Of a DNA stretch of 64,000 nucleotides, positions 9,997 through 20,720 are shown piece after piece. Source of the stretch: Cercospora beticola (taxonomy: Eukaryota > Ascomycota > Dothideomycetes > Mycosphaerellales > Mycosphaerellaceae); assembly GCF_033473495.1 (NCBI RefSeq), contig NC_088941.1:2666001-2730000 (forward strand), read 5' to 3'. Position 1 is the stretch's first letter, and each line of letters opens with the position of its first letter. A model generated the notes under the pieces. That model was not told the origin of the DNA. It did no database searches and saw only the letters and a program-made list of their open reading frames with translations. The translations under genes and the position numbers were made by a program.

Positions 9997-11639
9997 TTAA
10001 GCCTTCTCACCCTCGCTCACCTCCTCAACCTTCTCCTGCGCTGCTCCCCTCTTCTTGACAACTCTCAATCCACCAAGCGCGAGCACCAAAGCTTCCAACC
10101 CCAACACAACAGCCAGAGTCACCATCGCTCCAATGACTCCATTCACAGCCGGACTCAATCCATTCCCGTTTCCACTTCCGCTCCCAGCAGCAGAAGCAGA
10201 ACCCTGCGCATCACCTCCATAAGCCGCACACTCTCCCGTAAAGTTCCCGCAAGCCGTACACCACTGTTCCGTACTCCCAATACTAATCTTCTGCATCCCC
10301 TCAACAAACTCATTCCAAGGCACAACATCTTCTCCCGAACCAAAAAGCGGGTACGTAAGGAGCTCATCATCAGAAGTCGTAGTTCCATTATGGAAGCGGA
10401 AACGAATATAGATATCATCTTCCGAACTTGGAAAGCCTTCAGAAGACGAGTTGGTGACCATTTCCCATACCATCGCACTAGCGAAACCCACAACACCTTT
10501 GAATTCCTCGTTCACGTTCTCCAATTGAGCGAGACCGAAGAATGAAGCGAAAGTTGCGTAGGCGCCGAATTGGATTCCGAGGAGGTTCTTCTGGCCTTGG
10601 GAGGAGATGGTGGATTGGAGGAACGAGAGGGCTTGGGAGGCGAGGATGGAACCCGAGACTGCGCGGATGGGGGAAGAAGTGTTGTATGCGAGGTTCCATT
10701 CGTGGATGTTGGCGAGGGAGGAGAGTTGTTCGAGAGTTGAGGTGTCGAGGGTAGAGGAGATTGTGCTTGTGTTGGAGAGGGTGGTGTTTTGTTCGAGGGA
10801 GAGGGAGAGGAGGTCGTAGACTGATTTCGAGGGTCAGTCAACAGGATGACCAGCATGTCGCTATTAGCGTAGAATGGAAGGTTGGGAAGACTCACTCGTA
10901 TAAGCATTCTTAAAACTCAACTCCCCAACCTCATTCTCAACATTCCCTTCTCCAACAACCTCTTCCACCGCCGCTCTCAACCCCTCATAAAACTCCCTCG
11001 TCTCCTCCAACAGAGCCTCATACTCCTCCGAAGAAAAATACTCATTCGAAGAAATCTTCGCCTGAGCGCAGTTACTCGTACTCTGCAACCAACCCGCATC
11101 TTCACTTCCTGCACCGGCCGAACCAAACCCCGAAGGAGTACTGATCGGAATGAGTTGGTAGCCATTCATAGGTGCTTCGATTTCCGAACCATTGCGGAGA
11201 GTTTCAGTGCCGAGGGAGGAACCGACAGGTGGATACAGGCCTTGGAGGAAACCTTGGGCGGAGTTGTGGAGGACTGTATCGGAGGGGGCGGAGGCGACGA
11301 CTTGTTGGTAGGAGACGATGTTGGGGGAGATGGAGGTTATGAGGGTGGAATTGTTTGATGAGGAGGATGATGAGAAAGAGGCAGAGGAGATGTAGCGGGA
11401 GCGGAAGTATTCGCCCGAGGAGTAGACTTGGTTGTAGCCGAGAGAGGTGAGGTTGGTTGGGGCGAGGGCTTTTGGTGTCTGGTGATCGATGGTTAGTGAT
11501 TTCCTATCGATGGTATCGTGTGATATTCGTGGAGTGCACTGACTCTGTCGCCATGTCGATGGAACATGTAGACTCCAAGGACTCTCTCATCGTTGGATTG
11601 TGCTGAGGCCAGCGCGGCGAGTGCTAAGAGGGACCACAT
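9997..11639 (-). CDS. Histidine acid phosphatase-like protein, membrane-anchored
   Basis: Three exons (11544-11639, 10896-11478, 9997-10820) give 500 aa. The introns are 65 nt (donor GTCAGT) and 75 nt. Residues 1-13 form a signal peptide. The RHGxRxP signature of histidine acid phosphatases is RHGDRTP, created at the first splice junction (residues 28-34). NxS/T sites are frequent. Near the C-terminus a WCTACGN segment with Cys pairs is followed by a Ser/Gly linker, a hydrophobic helix (about 455-480) and a basic cytosolic tail, so the protein is probably type I. The place where the family's catalytic HD dipeptide is expected reads QFGAYATFASFFGL. Activity as a phosphatase is therefore doubtful. 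The product is likely at the cell surface or vacuole. Confidence 0.85.
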
Positions 11640-12474
11640 GTTGAATCGGAATGGACGTTACGGATCGAGCTGCTCCGACTATTCGCGCTTGGACGACAAT
11701 CGATCTGCCCAGAAAGACAGGTAAGAAGGGGAAAGGAACTTGAAGTAGAAGGACTGAGGTTAATAAAGAGTATCATGCATCGGACCTCCAACACCACCAC
11801 TGCTCGTCGCCGATATGCGTTGCTCTCTTCTACTTTATTACATCTTACCCACTCATAACACGCCAGAGCGCTATCGGACCTGCAGCCATAACTCCCAATG
11901 CCACCGTAACAGCATGGCAGGCAGGACAACAAGCAGAGCCGAGCCATTGACAATGCTTGCCCGCACACAAGCTCGTGCAAGGCCCACACTCACCCCACTT
12001 GTCTCGCTTTCAGTTCGGACTAGCTTGAAAAGGTTTGCCAGTAGCGAGGTCTAGCTCGCTGCTTTTTTGCCGTTTTCCGCGGATCCCTACGGCAACAAGG
12101 AGCTGATAACAACAGCATCACATATGTTCGGTCAGATTGTTGCTTCTTGCGCCGGTGCTTGCTTGCGAAGGTCACAGCCGCACGTCTTTGTCGACGCCTT
12201 GCGCGGGCGCAGAGATGGTGGCCAAGCATACCGAACACGATCGTGTGGCAGCTGCCGCGCAGTCTGCAGTCTTGAAAGCGGCGGACGATTGCAGAGCGTA
12301 TATAGGCATGCCGATGTGTGGGGGCTTTGCGGGATGATGTCTGGATGACTGTGTGTCGTGGATAGTCGCCTGCGGGCACTTGTTGAACCCCAGTCCAATC
12401 CAGTCCAGATCAACGCACAGCATTGACCGCATTTTACACTGACCGCGATTCTACAGCATTGTCGCGCACTGTGT
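11640..12474. other. Intergenic, possible unrecognised short gene
   Basis: This stretch of about 835 bp lies between the 5' end of the phosphatase-like gene and the 3' end of the hydrolase gene. A plus-strand frame from the ATG at 11953 begins like a mitochondrial presequence (MLARTQARARP), but it stops after about 35 residues and no convincing second exon was found. I see no supported gene. Confidence 0.4.
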
Positions 12475-13488
12475 TCAATCTTGGTGCTTGGTGAGGAACT
12501 CCACGACAGCTGCTTCTCGTTAGCAAATGAAGGGTCGACATACACTCATACACCACATTTGACTCACCTTGTCTGAATTCCTCCGGCTTCTCGCTGATCA
12601 CCCAATGCCCAGCATCGATATCCGCTCTTTCGAAATTTGGAAAGAACCTCCCGCAAATCGGCAGTGTCTCATCGCTAACATAGTGACTCTTTGTCCCCCG
12701 CACGATCAACGTTGGGCCTTCGAATCTCGTCTCATCCGGGTTCTTGAATGGAAAGTCTCCCAATCCATGCAGTGCAGGAGTCAAAAACTTGAGCGGAACC
12801 TTGAATTTCTGCGTACCATCCTGGCCCTTCACAAGGTTCGTGAGGAGGAACTGTCGTATAGGCAAAGACTCCTCGTAACCTTGCAATATCTTGTCCGCTT
12901 CCTTCATCGTCTTGACAGAGGATTCTTCAATCTTTCGCATCCCGACAATGTATTTGCCAAAGTCGCTCTTGAGTGCCGCGTCTACCGGTGCGTTGTCCAC
13001 GGGGATGAGAGATCCGATCTTGACTTGCTTGCGCAAAGCGACTGCCATGACTGCTTTTGCGCCCATTGAGTGCCCAATCAAACATGTGTCCTGCAATTTG
13101 TGGTGTTGGAGGAAGAGTTCTATGTCTTCGGCCAGGGCTGTGTAGTCGTGCTTTGGATCGTGAGAGGAGTCGCCATGGTTGCGAGTGTCCACGGCGTAGA
13201 CTGGTCGCTTCAGGTCGCGGACGAGGACTCTGTAGCATTGTCAGTCGCGGTCCATCTCTGGCCATGGATGATAGAAGGACAATCGTACTTACTCATGCTC
13301 CTGTGATTTCTCTTGGAGCCGAAGAGACCGTGGACGAAGATGATTGGGCCACCCTGGGCTTGTTGCTCGGGCTCGTACAGGTCGTAGGTCATCTTGATGC
13401 CATTGCTGAGCTCCGTCGTCGAATATGGGCGTCTCGCATACCGTCGGAAGGGTTGCTGGAGGCGTGGAAGAGCTCTTCGCGCGAGCAT
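12475..13488 (-). CDS. Mitochondrial alpha/beta hydrolase (ABHD11/Imo32/Eat1-like)
   Basis: Three exons (13289-13488, 12568-13229, 12475-12509) give 298 aa. The N-terminus (MLARRALPRLQQPFRRYARR) looks like a mitochondrial targeting peptide. The oxyanion region is HGLFGSKRNHRSMSK. The nucleophile elbow is GHSMGA with Ser121, and the catalytic His is in AGHWV (His275). Intron 1 (59 nt, donor GTACGA) was placed by matching the SMSKVLVRDLKRPVYAVD stretch expected of the family. Intron 2 (58 nt) ends in a tandem AAGCAG acceptor, so two products differing by one Ala are possible. Family members are thioesterases or ester hydrolases, and some fungal ones make ethyl acetate. It is divergent from the FAP7-like gene. 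Confidence 0.88.
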
Positions 13489-13702
13489 TGTGCAGACTTG
13501 GGCGCGCTTCTCAACTTTTCGTCTCTGCGCTGATAGGAAATTAAACACGCGACAATGCAGAATCTCAGATGCAAGATGAGTGCAGAGCTGTACAGGAGAA
13601 TAGTTCGCGTCCAAAGTTTGATAGGGCTGTGAAGAAACAAAGCTCCGCAAGCTCAAAAAACGTCACCACGCAGCTCCCACCTTTCGCGCAAGTCACTCGT
13701 CC

Positions 13703-14401
13703 ATGATTCTCAAAACCTGTTGGCGTCGCGCAGCTTTCTTCCCAAGGCCACCCTTCTCCCAACACGCTCGACTCCTCACCAAGCGCACAATCATGACGAT
13801 GCTACGAACAGATCCCAACATCATCATCACCGGCACACCAGGCGTAGGCAAAACCTCTCACGCTGAAGAACTCGCCCGCCGCATCCCCACCTTACACCAT
13901 CTCAGCGTCAACGACGTCGTAAAGAAACACAACATTGGCGAGAAATCCGATGACCCTTCCGATCCAAATCTTCAAATCGTCGACGAGGACCGACTACTGG
14001 ACGTGATTGAAAATGATCTCGAAGAAGGCGGGCAAATCATCGACTGGCATGCTTGCGATCTCTTTCCTCCGAGTTTTATTGATTTGGTCGTTGTTGTGCG
14101 ATGCGATAATGGGACGTTGTATGATCGCTTGAAAGCAAGAGGATACGAGGAAAAGAAGCTGCAGGAGAATCTGGATTGTGAGATTATGGAGGTTTTGTTG
14201 CAGGAGGCGAGGGATGCGTATGATGGGGAGATTGTGGTGGAATTGAAGAGTGAGAAGGCGGAGGATATCGATGGGAATGTGGATCGCATTGAAAGTTGGG
14301 TGAAGCAGTGGAAGAAGGATCACGGAAAAGAGGGTGGGGAAGTTGAGGCTCAGGCGAGTGGAAAGAAGGACGAGGATGATCCGATGTTTTTGCATGGATG
14401 A
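13703..14401 (+). CDS. FAP7: Adenylate kinase isoenzyme 6 / Fap7-like
   Basis: A single exon of 232 aa. The P-loop is GTPGVGKTS, followed by the family's VNDVVKKHN and IIDWHACDLFP motifs. Fap7/AK6 is a nuclear NMP kinase-fold ATPase needed for late 40S subunit maturation, where it works with uS11. Known members start a few residues before the P-loop, which matches the in-frame ATG at 13793 and would give 202 aa. The upstream ATG at 13703 adds 30 residues (Arg-rich, no acidic residue) that resemble a mitochondrial presequence; both starts could be used. The C-terminal 30 residues are charged and low in complexity. It is divergent from the hydrolase gene with a 214-bp shared promoter. Confidence 0.92.
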   Translation: MILKTCWRRAAFFPRPPFSQHARLLTKRTIMTMLRTDPNIIITGTPGVGKTSHAEELARRIPTLHHLSVNDVVKKHNIGEKSDDPSDPNLQIVDEDRLLDVIENDLEEGGQIIDWHACDLFPPSFIDLVVVVRCDNGTLYDRLKARGYEEKKLQENLDCEIMEVLLQEARDAYDGEIVVELKSEKAEDIDGNVDRIESWVKQWKKDHGKEGGEVEAQASGKKDEDDPMFLHG

Positions 14402-14473
14402 ACTTGTTGGAGATCTGTATGATTTCTATGGAAGAAGCGCTTGCATCATGACAGGACGTTCTGGAAGTGTTCT

Positions 14474-15337
14474 TCAAAGCTCCTGATTCAGCCACTCCGT
14501 CAGCTTCTCCAAAGCCTTTCCACGATGCGAGACCTTGTTCTTCTCCACTTTGGGCATTTCGGCATATGTCTGTCCTTCATACTCGAAGCACGCATCCCAG
14601 CCTAAATCAGAATCAGCACTGCGCGAGGAAAAAGACAACAGGGCACGGGAACTTACCGAAATCCGTTGGTCCACGACAAGGCACAATCTTGCCCTACAAC
14701 AAATCAGTCAGCGACAGCTACATTGCGAAGTATCTGCTACAAATGGAAACACTCACAGCTGTCCGGCCCTGGAACACAATCGGCTCCTTGCCTGGTCCCT
14801 CGCAGTACGCAAACGTACACACAGCCTGAGCAGACTTGTCTTCGAAGCCCGCCAACAGCTTGTGGAATTCTTGCACCCCGAGAGCCTTGAGGAACCACTT
14901 TCTGTAAAGATAGTCAGCGTGCATAGCCATGAAATCGCGATAAGTGATGTAGAAGAAAAGCACAGAAAAGTAAACAATGAATCAAACTGAACGATGGAGG
15001 AACAACATACACATAAGGTCCCGGCAGCTCCTTGAACGCATTGAAACACAAACACGTATCTTCCACCAAAACAGGTCCTTGTACCTATCACACAATTTCC
15101 ACGTCAGTCTTATGTATCTTCGTATTATGTATCCTCAAGAACAGACGAGGTGACACTTACCGCCTCCGCAGCCCTGCTCGCCTTATCTTTGGAAATCTCC
15201 TCAATCGTCCCTTGAATCTCTACTAGATCGACATTTTGCGATCGGAGTTCGACGGGCGTGAAAGAGAGAATGGCTTGGACTTCGGCGAGTTTGTTGGCAT
15301 TGCCTGTGATGAAGTTGAGATGCTTGGGTGGGGCCAT
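14474..15337 (-). CDS. HAM1: Inosine triphosphate pyrophosphatase (Ham1/ITPA)
   Basis: Five short exons (15161-15337, 15011-15084, 14757-14901, 14657-14693, 14474-14601) give 186 aa. Introns are 76, 109, 63 and 55 nt. The start [20 protein letters not shown] holds the family's T-G-N-x-x-K phosphate-binding motif. [43 protein letters not shown] and [14 protein letters not shown] follow in the order seen in Ham1. All junctions keep frame and land where ITPA alignments demand. The enzyme hydrolyses ITP, dITP and XTP to monophosphates and keeps deaminated purines out of nucleic acids. Length agrees with yeast Ham1 (197 aa). It is tail-to-tail with the FAP7-like gene, 72 bp apart. Confidence 0.94.
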
Positions 15338-15931
15338 TTTGATTTCTTCTTTCTTGAGTCTTGTAGGGCTTGTTCGAAAGAATCGCGGCGAGTGCGGTGC
15401 GCTGCAATTGTGGGTGTTGGTGGAATCGAACGCTTGTGGCTCGGAAATTTCAGTCCTGTTTTGCGAAAATGAGGTTGTTCGTCAGGACGAAGAAGTAAGG
15501 TGAGATGGGACTGGAAGTTGGATCATGAGTTTAAGTCTGAGAAGGTGCGATTGCGGTGTCTCGATGTGAAAGATAGGAAGGTGTGGGATTCGTGCAGTAC
15601 AACTCTGAGCTAAGCATTGCACATCTGACGGGGCACGATGTTGCGCCACTGTTAGATGCCACGGTCAAGCTCTAGTCATGTAGGCACAGTCCTCAGTCAC
15701 GACGCTTTACAGAAAGAAAAGAGAACAAGGGTCATCGGCATTGAACATTTTGAACGTTTCACTGATTTTGCGTAAGGACCTAACGTGGCGCTGGTATAGA
15801 TGTCCCATGCATCTTTCATCTCCATGGCCCTCTTGCTCTCAAACGCCGTTCTACTCGCAAACAAGTGAAGTCGCCACACTGCCCAATGCCCATGTGTTAC
15901 CGTAAAGCATCATATGCCCCATTTAACCTCT
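15338..15931. other. Intergenic, no gene recognised
   Basis: The stretch should contain the promoter of the ITP pyrophosphatase gene and the 3' UTR of the ribosomal protein gene, both on the minus strand. Nothing further was seen. Confidence 0.5.
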
Positions 15932-16860
15932 TTAAACAGACTCCAAGACCGTCTCCTTGAAGTCGCGTGCACCCTCGACCTTCTGGCCAGCGTCATCGGT
16001 GGAGGACTCGCCGTGGAGCGAGAGGAGGTTACCAAGATCGAACTTAGGCGACTTGAGGAGCTTGACCTTGCGGACGTGGACCTTTGCGCTTGTTAGCATT
16101 TTATCCTGCTTCACGCGACCCTGATTCCCGCCATGTACATACGTTCTGGAGAGGGTAGATGCCCTGAGTGCTCTTCTCGATCTCACGGCCGATCACTTCT
16201 GGGATCAGCTTGGTGGTGAGCTGGCTGAGAGTGCAGCTCTGGGCCTCGCGCTGCATGATATCCGTCATCTTCTTCCTGATGGCGCGGATTTGCGAAGATC
16301 GTGCGTAGGTGGTCTTCTTGATCTGGTTTGGTCTCCGCTTGGTGAAGGCAATGCAGAAGAGGCGGAGGAGGTAGTCATCGGTGGTCTTGACGACAACGTT
16401 GGCCTCGATGAGGGTCTGCCACTTGCGGACGAGCGAGCGCAGCTTGTCGGAAGTGAAGTCAAGTCCGTGGAAGTTGGTCAGGCAGTTCTTGCCCTGGACC
16501 TCGTCGACGCGCAGCTTAACCTTGCGGAAAGCGTGGTCCTCATCCTTCTGGAGATCGGCGAGCGAGACCTCGAAGATACGGCCCTTGAGCGCATCGTTGG
16601 CGTTCTTGAGACCAGTGGAGCGGTTCACGAGGGTCTTGCCGACACTGCAGCCAGCGTTAGTTATCCATCTCTCTATCCTCGCTTTTCCTCATCTGCGCAA
16701 AGGCATTTCGTGTGCGGGAGTGGGTGGTGGGATCGTACTCGCGAATGTTGAACGTCGACGGAGCCTTGACGCTGAACCAGTCCTTGCGGGCGAATGGGTC
16801 GGTACGCTTCTTCAGGCCCTTCTTGCCCTTGGACAGTCTCTTGTTCTTGCCGACAGCCAT
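15932..16860 (-). CDS. RPS1: 40S ribosomal protein S1e (Rps1/S3a)
   Basis: Three exons (16739-16860, 16143-16644, 15932-16081) with introns of 94 nt (TAACTAAC branch) and 61 nt give 257 aa, close to yeast Rps1 (255). The sequence is highly conserved: [15 protein letters not shown] at the start, [20 protein letters not shown] across the first junction, [33 protein letters not shown], and HGESSTDD near the C-terminus. It is a component of the small subunit near the mRNA exit channel. It is divergent from the Derlin gene, with a 315-bp promoter region between the two start codons. Confidence 0.97.
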
Positions 16861-17175
16861 ATTCGCGGTCGAGTGAAAGAACAGGTGCTGTGGTGGTTAG
16901 TAGGCTGGCTGTGTCGTCAAAGTCGTCAGGACGAATGTTCCGCCCAAACCAAAACTGCGTGCGAGTGCTTGGCATCAATGCATTCTGCCAAAATTTAGTG
17001 GTGGCCCTTCGCGGCAGCTGCCGCCTATTCTGGCACGTGCCACGGACCAACGCGCTTGCCGACACTCTTCGAAAACAAGAGAACACTTTGCTTCCACTCT
17101 CTTTTCTTCCTCACCTTCATCACATTCAGTTGCAGCAGTGCGGCGGCTTCGCAACACCACTTGAACGCGGTGAGG
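16861..17175. promoter_or_regulatory. Shared divergent promoter region RPS1 / Derlin
   Basis: These 315 bp separate the start codons of two divergent genes, so both promoters must lie here or overlap. No specific factor site was identified by eye. Confidence 0.5.
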
Positions 17176-18365
17176 ATGTCGTTCCAGGAAGCCTTCTTCC
17201 AGGCGCCGCCCGTCACCAGGTAAGAAATTTGCTGCACGCGCAAGCTGGCGCAGATTCTGATGCTAAGCAGAACCATCACAGCCGCAGCCGTCCTCATCAG
17301 CGTGCCCGGACATCTCGGCCTGTATAGCCTCTCTTGGGTCGTCTTCCTTCGAGACTATGTCTTCACCATCCGCCAACTGCCAGAGCTGTGGCGCGCGATA
17401 ACGTGCTTCCTCGTCACTGGCCCTTCGTTGGGGCTGATCATGGACCCCTTCTTCTTCTACCAGTACAGCAACATGCTCGAGACTGGCGCGCCGCGCTTCA
17501 GTGCTCCTGGTGCATACGCCTTCTACCTCATGTTCGTGGCGCTTGTCATTCTGGTAAGCACGACTACCTATCTCGCAGTCTTCTTTCTTTACCTTTTCCT
17601 CCTCTCTTTCACCAATGTACGCTCGGAATATCTGCCCGGCCAGCTCCTCGTAGCTGTCACGGTTCCTGGAACCGAGCAAGATTACCCCTGCACTGTGCGG
17701 CGTTCGTCATTCGCATAAACAATAGAGCGTTCGCGCAGTGTGGGCATGGTGGGATGCCTATTGAGAAATACTGGCGGCCTTGAACTTGTGGGCAGGCGGT
17801 GGTTGTTGCTCCCTACATACCTTTACCTTGATGTCTTACTCTCGTAGATTTTATCGCTTGTTGGATGTGCAGCGCGCTGACAACGAAGCAGCTCACCGGA
17901 GGCGTCTACCTTGGCGGGGTTGTACTTCTTCAGGCATTGAACATGGCTCTGATCTACACGTTCGCATTGGAAGATCCGAACAGACAAGTTCAATTCTACA
18001 TCGTCAACATGCCAGCAAAGTATCTGCCCTATGCGATGCTAGCTGTCACATACCTCATGGCTGGGCCTTTCCACACCATGATCCAGGCGACTGGCATTCT
18101 CGCAGCCCACCTCTACGACTTCCTCGATCGCATCTGGCCAGAGTATGGGGCTGGAGGGAAATACACAAACACACCTCTCTTCATTCAGAAGCTGTTTGCA
18201 GGCACTGGCCAGCCACAAACGAATCGTGCATACGGGACCGCGTTCGCAGGCAGACCAGCCAATCAACCAGCGGCTGCAAGAGGACAGGGCAACGGACCAC
18301 TCCCAAGCTCATGGGCTACTGGCTCAGCTTGGAGCGGCTCCGGGAGACGTCTCGGCGGCGATTGA
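17176..18365 (+). CDS. Derlin (Der1-like ERAD membrane protein)
   Basis: Three exons (17176-17219, 17271-17553, 17892-18365) give 266 aa. The start MSFQEAFFQAPPVTR and the following hydrophobic segments, PELWRAITCFLVTG and FFFYQYSNMLE, match the rhomboid-like Derlin fold of ER-associated degradation. The rhomboid catalytic Ser/His are not expected in Derlins and are not seen. The second intron is 338 nt, far longer than the others here, and ends in a tandem AAGCAG acceptor. It was placed so that LVIL joins LTGGVYLGG, matching the VITG stretch of Derlin-1. The C-terminal 60 residues are Gly/Ser/Pro-rich and could hold a Cdc48-binding tail. The family is firm; the second junction is moderately sure. 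Confidence 0.85.
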
Positions 18366-19551
18366 GCTTCTTGCAGTGCTTGCGACTAATGATTGATATG
18401 TAGCAATACGAAAATGACAACGACTCAACACAGTCCACAGGTACAACATTTTGCTTCTTCGTACCCGCCATATGGCAGGGAAGCAGGAGCCAGGAATAGC
18501 CGCTTTCAATACACGATCCTTAGAAGACGGAGGACATGTTGGCATCAGGTAAGCGATCATTTTGGTTCTTGAAGGCTTTTTTCGACTTCGATATGATTAG
18601 TTGCTTTACACATGCATGGCTTTCATAGCGCACTTTGACCGGTGCATTCATGCTGAGAAGGCACCCTGTATGATCGAGAATATGGCATCGCATTGCATCA
18701 CACACGGTGTTGGAATGAAGGCTGATTGCATTGGCAGGTAAATGCACCTCGATAGGCGCGCATCTCATCCCACAGGATGTGTCCTGCACAGCCGAACCGG
18801 ACCAATGCAATGTCGCTTCGAACGTCGCTGCGACTCGTCTGCGTCGTTGCACAGCTAGTGGAAGACCATAGCCGCTCTTCACGAATGCATGCAGGGAAAC
18901 GCCGTGCGACCTGTCGGGACCTGCGCGATGAGTGGCGATCGTGAGCAGCAACCCTCTGCCGCAGTCGTCTGCTGTCGGCTGGTGCTTTATTTGCTGCAGA
19001 ATGTGACAGCCTTATCAAAAGGCACATATGACAATGGCGACCAGGATACCCAGCTTCGGGCGCTCGGCACGCTGCATGTTGTATTTTCAGCCGCTTGACG
19101 ACCGCACTCTCTCAGCTCTTGTGTGCACGGTGGCAAAGCGATGCATTCTTGCAGCAAACATCGTCCTTCGGAGGTGAGTCATCATCGTCGCATTGGGCAG
19201 AGCTTGAATCGGCCTATTCGAATCAGCAGCATGAAGGTAAGTCGAAGTAATGCATCTTTTGAAGCTCAATGAAACATTTGAACGCCTATACATGTGCCCG
19301 AACGCATGACCGCAATGGACAGATCAGGCCAACAAGCGCCAGAGCTATCCACATCGCGATCGCCAAAGGTCCCCACATCGGAAAGCACCCGTCATCTTGC
19401 ATGCTCAAAAATCCTCAAACCCAAGCCGATCTGGTTTCGGGCGGTGCTGTCGTCAACATTATTCGTAAGAAACTGCGACGACGAGGTCAGTAAAGGCTCG
19501 TGCAGCGGCGACAGTGGATGCGTTGAGAGAGTCAAGAGAGACATACCATTT
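18366..19551. other. 1.2 kb intergenic, no gene recognised
   Basis: The stretch lies between convergent genes. Several overlapping frames of up to about 140 codons exist on both strands, but none has a family motif, a signal peptide or plausible splicing. I see nothing supportable here beyond 3' UTRs. Confidence 0.45.
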
Positions 19552-20133
19552 TTAGTTGCCAAAGTTTCGCATCATGTCGGATTTCACTTTGTCCATGGCG
19601 TCCTTGTACCCCGCTTCGTATGCGACATCCATTTTCTTGTCGGTCGTGAATCGCGATCCACCAGACGAGCCACCACCGGACCGGCCTCCAGAGCTACCAC
19701 CGCCATAACCACCGCCGCCACCGCTGCTGCTGTGACCGCCTCCGCCATAACCGCCCCCACTCGATCCGCCATAGGAATTGCCGCCGCCGCCTGAGCTTCC
19801 TCCATAGCCGCCACCGGAAGAGGAGCTGTTTCCATAGCCACCAGAAGAAGAGTTGGAGTTGGAGCTACCACCTCCATAGCCGCCGCCGCTGCTTCCTCCT
19901 CTCGAGTGGCCGCTGGAGTTGTTGTTGCTGCTCGAGTTGTTATTGTTGGAAGATCCCACGCTGGAGCCACCAGAGCTGCCTCCTAAGCCGCCGCTGCTGC
20001 TGGTGTTGTTGTTGTTCGAAGATCCCGTGCTGGAGCCGCCGGAATTGCCATTGGAGTTGCTCGACGTGCCGCCTCGGGCAAAGTCGTGGCTGCTCCGGCC
20101 ACCGGATGAGTTGTTGTTATTGTTTGAGTTCAT
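19552..20133 (-). CDS. Gly/Ser/Asn-rich low-complexity protein
   Basis: A single exon of 193 aa from an ATG. Residues 1-75 are Ser/Asn/Gly-rich with poly-Asn runs of four to five. Residues 76-160 are GGYGGSS-type repeats with spaced Tyr. Only the last 30 residues (FTTDKKMDVAYEAGYKDAMD and the following ten) look folded, as a short charged helix. The composition resembles prion-like or condensate-forming domains of RNA-binding proteins, but no RNA-binding domain and no signal peptide is present. Function is unknown. The gene is real in the sense that the frame is long, starts cleanly and the C-terminal helix is non-repetitive; codon bias could also be a repeat artefact. Confidence 0.6.
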   Translation of the reverse strand: MNSNNNNNSSGGRSSHDFARGGTSSNSNGNSGGSSTGSSNNNNTSSSGGLGGSSGGSSVGSSNNNNSSSNNNSSGHSRGGSSGGGYGGGSSNSNSSSGGYGNSSSSGGGYGGSSGGGGNSYGGSSGGGYGGGGHSSSGGGGGYGGGSSGGRSGGGSSGGSRFTTDKKMDVAYEAGYKDAMDKVKSDMMRNFGN

Positions 20134-20720
20134 GTTGATTTCGCTCCCAATGGCTTAATAATTTCTCTGAAAGAAGTCTGATACGACAGGGGGAAGAATG
20201 TAGTGTAACAACGCTTTGTACAGCAATGGAAACCGGGAAACACGAACTCCAGGCAGCTCACCTCGCTTTCTTATTATTACTCACTGCCACTTCGATCTTC
20301 AGCCCGCATGCACGATGACAGGATGGCTGCCCGATGCGACATGACGATTTTTCGTTGCCCATGAGTCGTGGTCCTACAGTAGTTCGTAAGCTGGGCGATG
20401 TTTTGGTCCCCTCACATGCCGACCTAGAGCTCCGTCTCTTACCGAGGTTGGACTAGCGTGGTGTCTTGCAACCTCCACCTGGTTGGTTTGACACGCGGTT
20501 CACGAGTAAAGAGCGCTGAAAGGCTCTTGTTAACTACCTTGGTTTTGATCCATACTTGTTGCTTGGGTCCGATTACTCGCCTGGCCGAAGCTCAGAGTCG
20601 TCTCTGTCTCTGCGATCTACACGCTACTGTCAGGCACCAATTCTCTCGTTACTCTGACGTCAAGAGCTCTCTCTCTTCCCCTCGCAGCTGATCTTCCGCA
20701 TTACTCTTCACGGACACGCC
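20134..20720. promoter_or_regulatory. Divergent promoter region
   Basis: These 587 bp separate the start codons of the Gly/Ser-rich protein gene and the acetoacetyl-CoA synthetase gene, which are divergent. The part just upstream of the synthetase start is pyrimidine-rich. No defined motif was recognised. Confidence 0.45.

Noticed and set aside
11815..12054. Short plus-strand frame starting like a mitochondrial precursor
   Set aside because: It stops soon after the presequence-like part and no downstream exon with proper splice sites was found.
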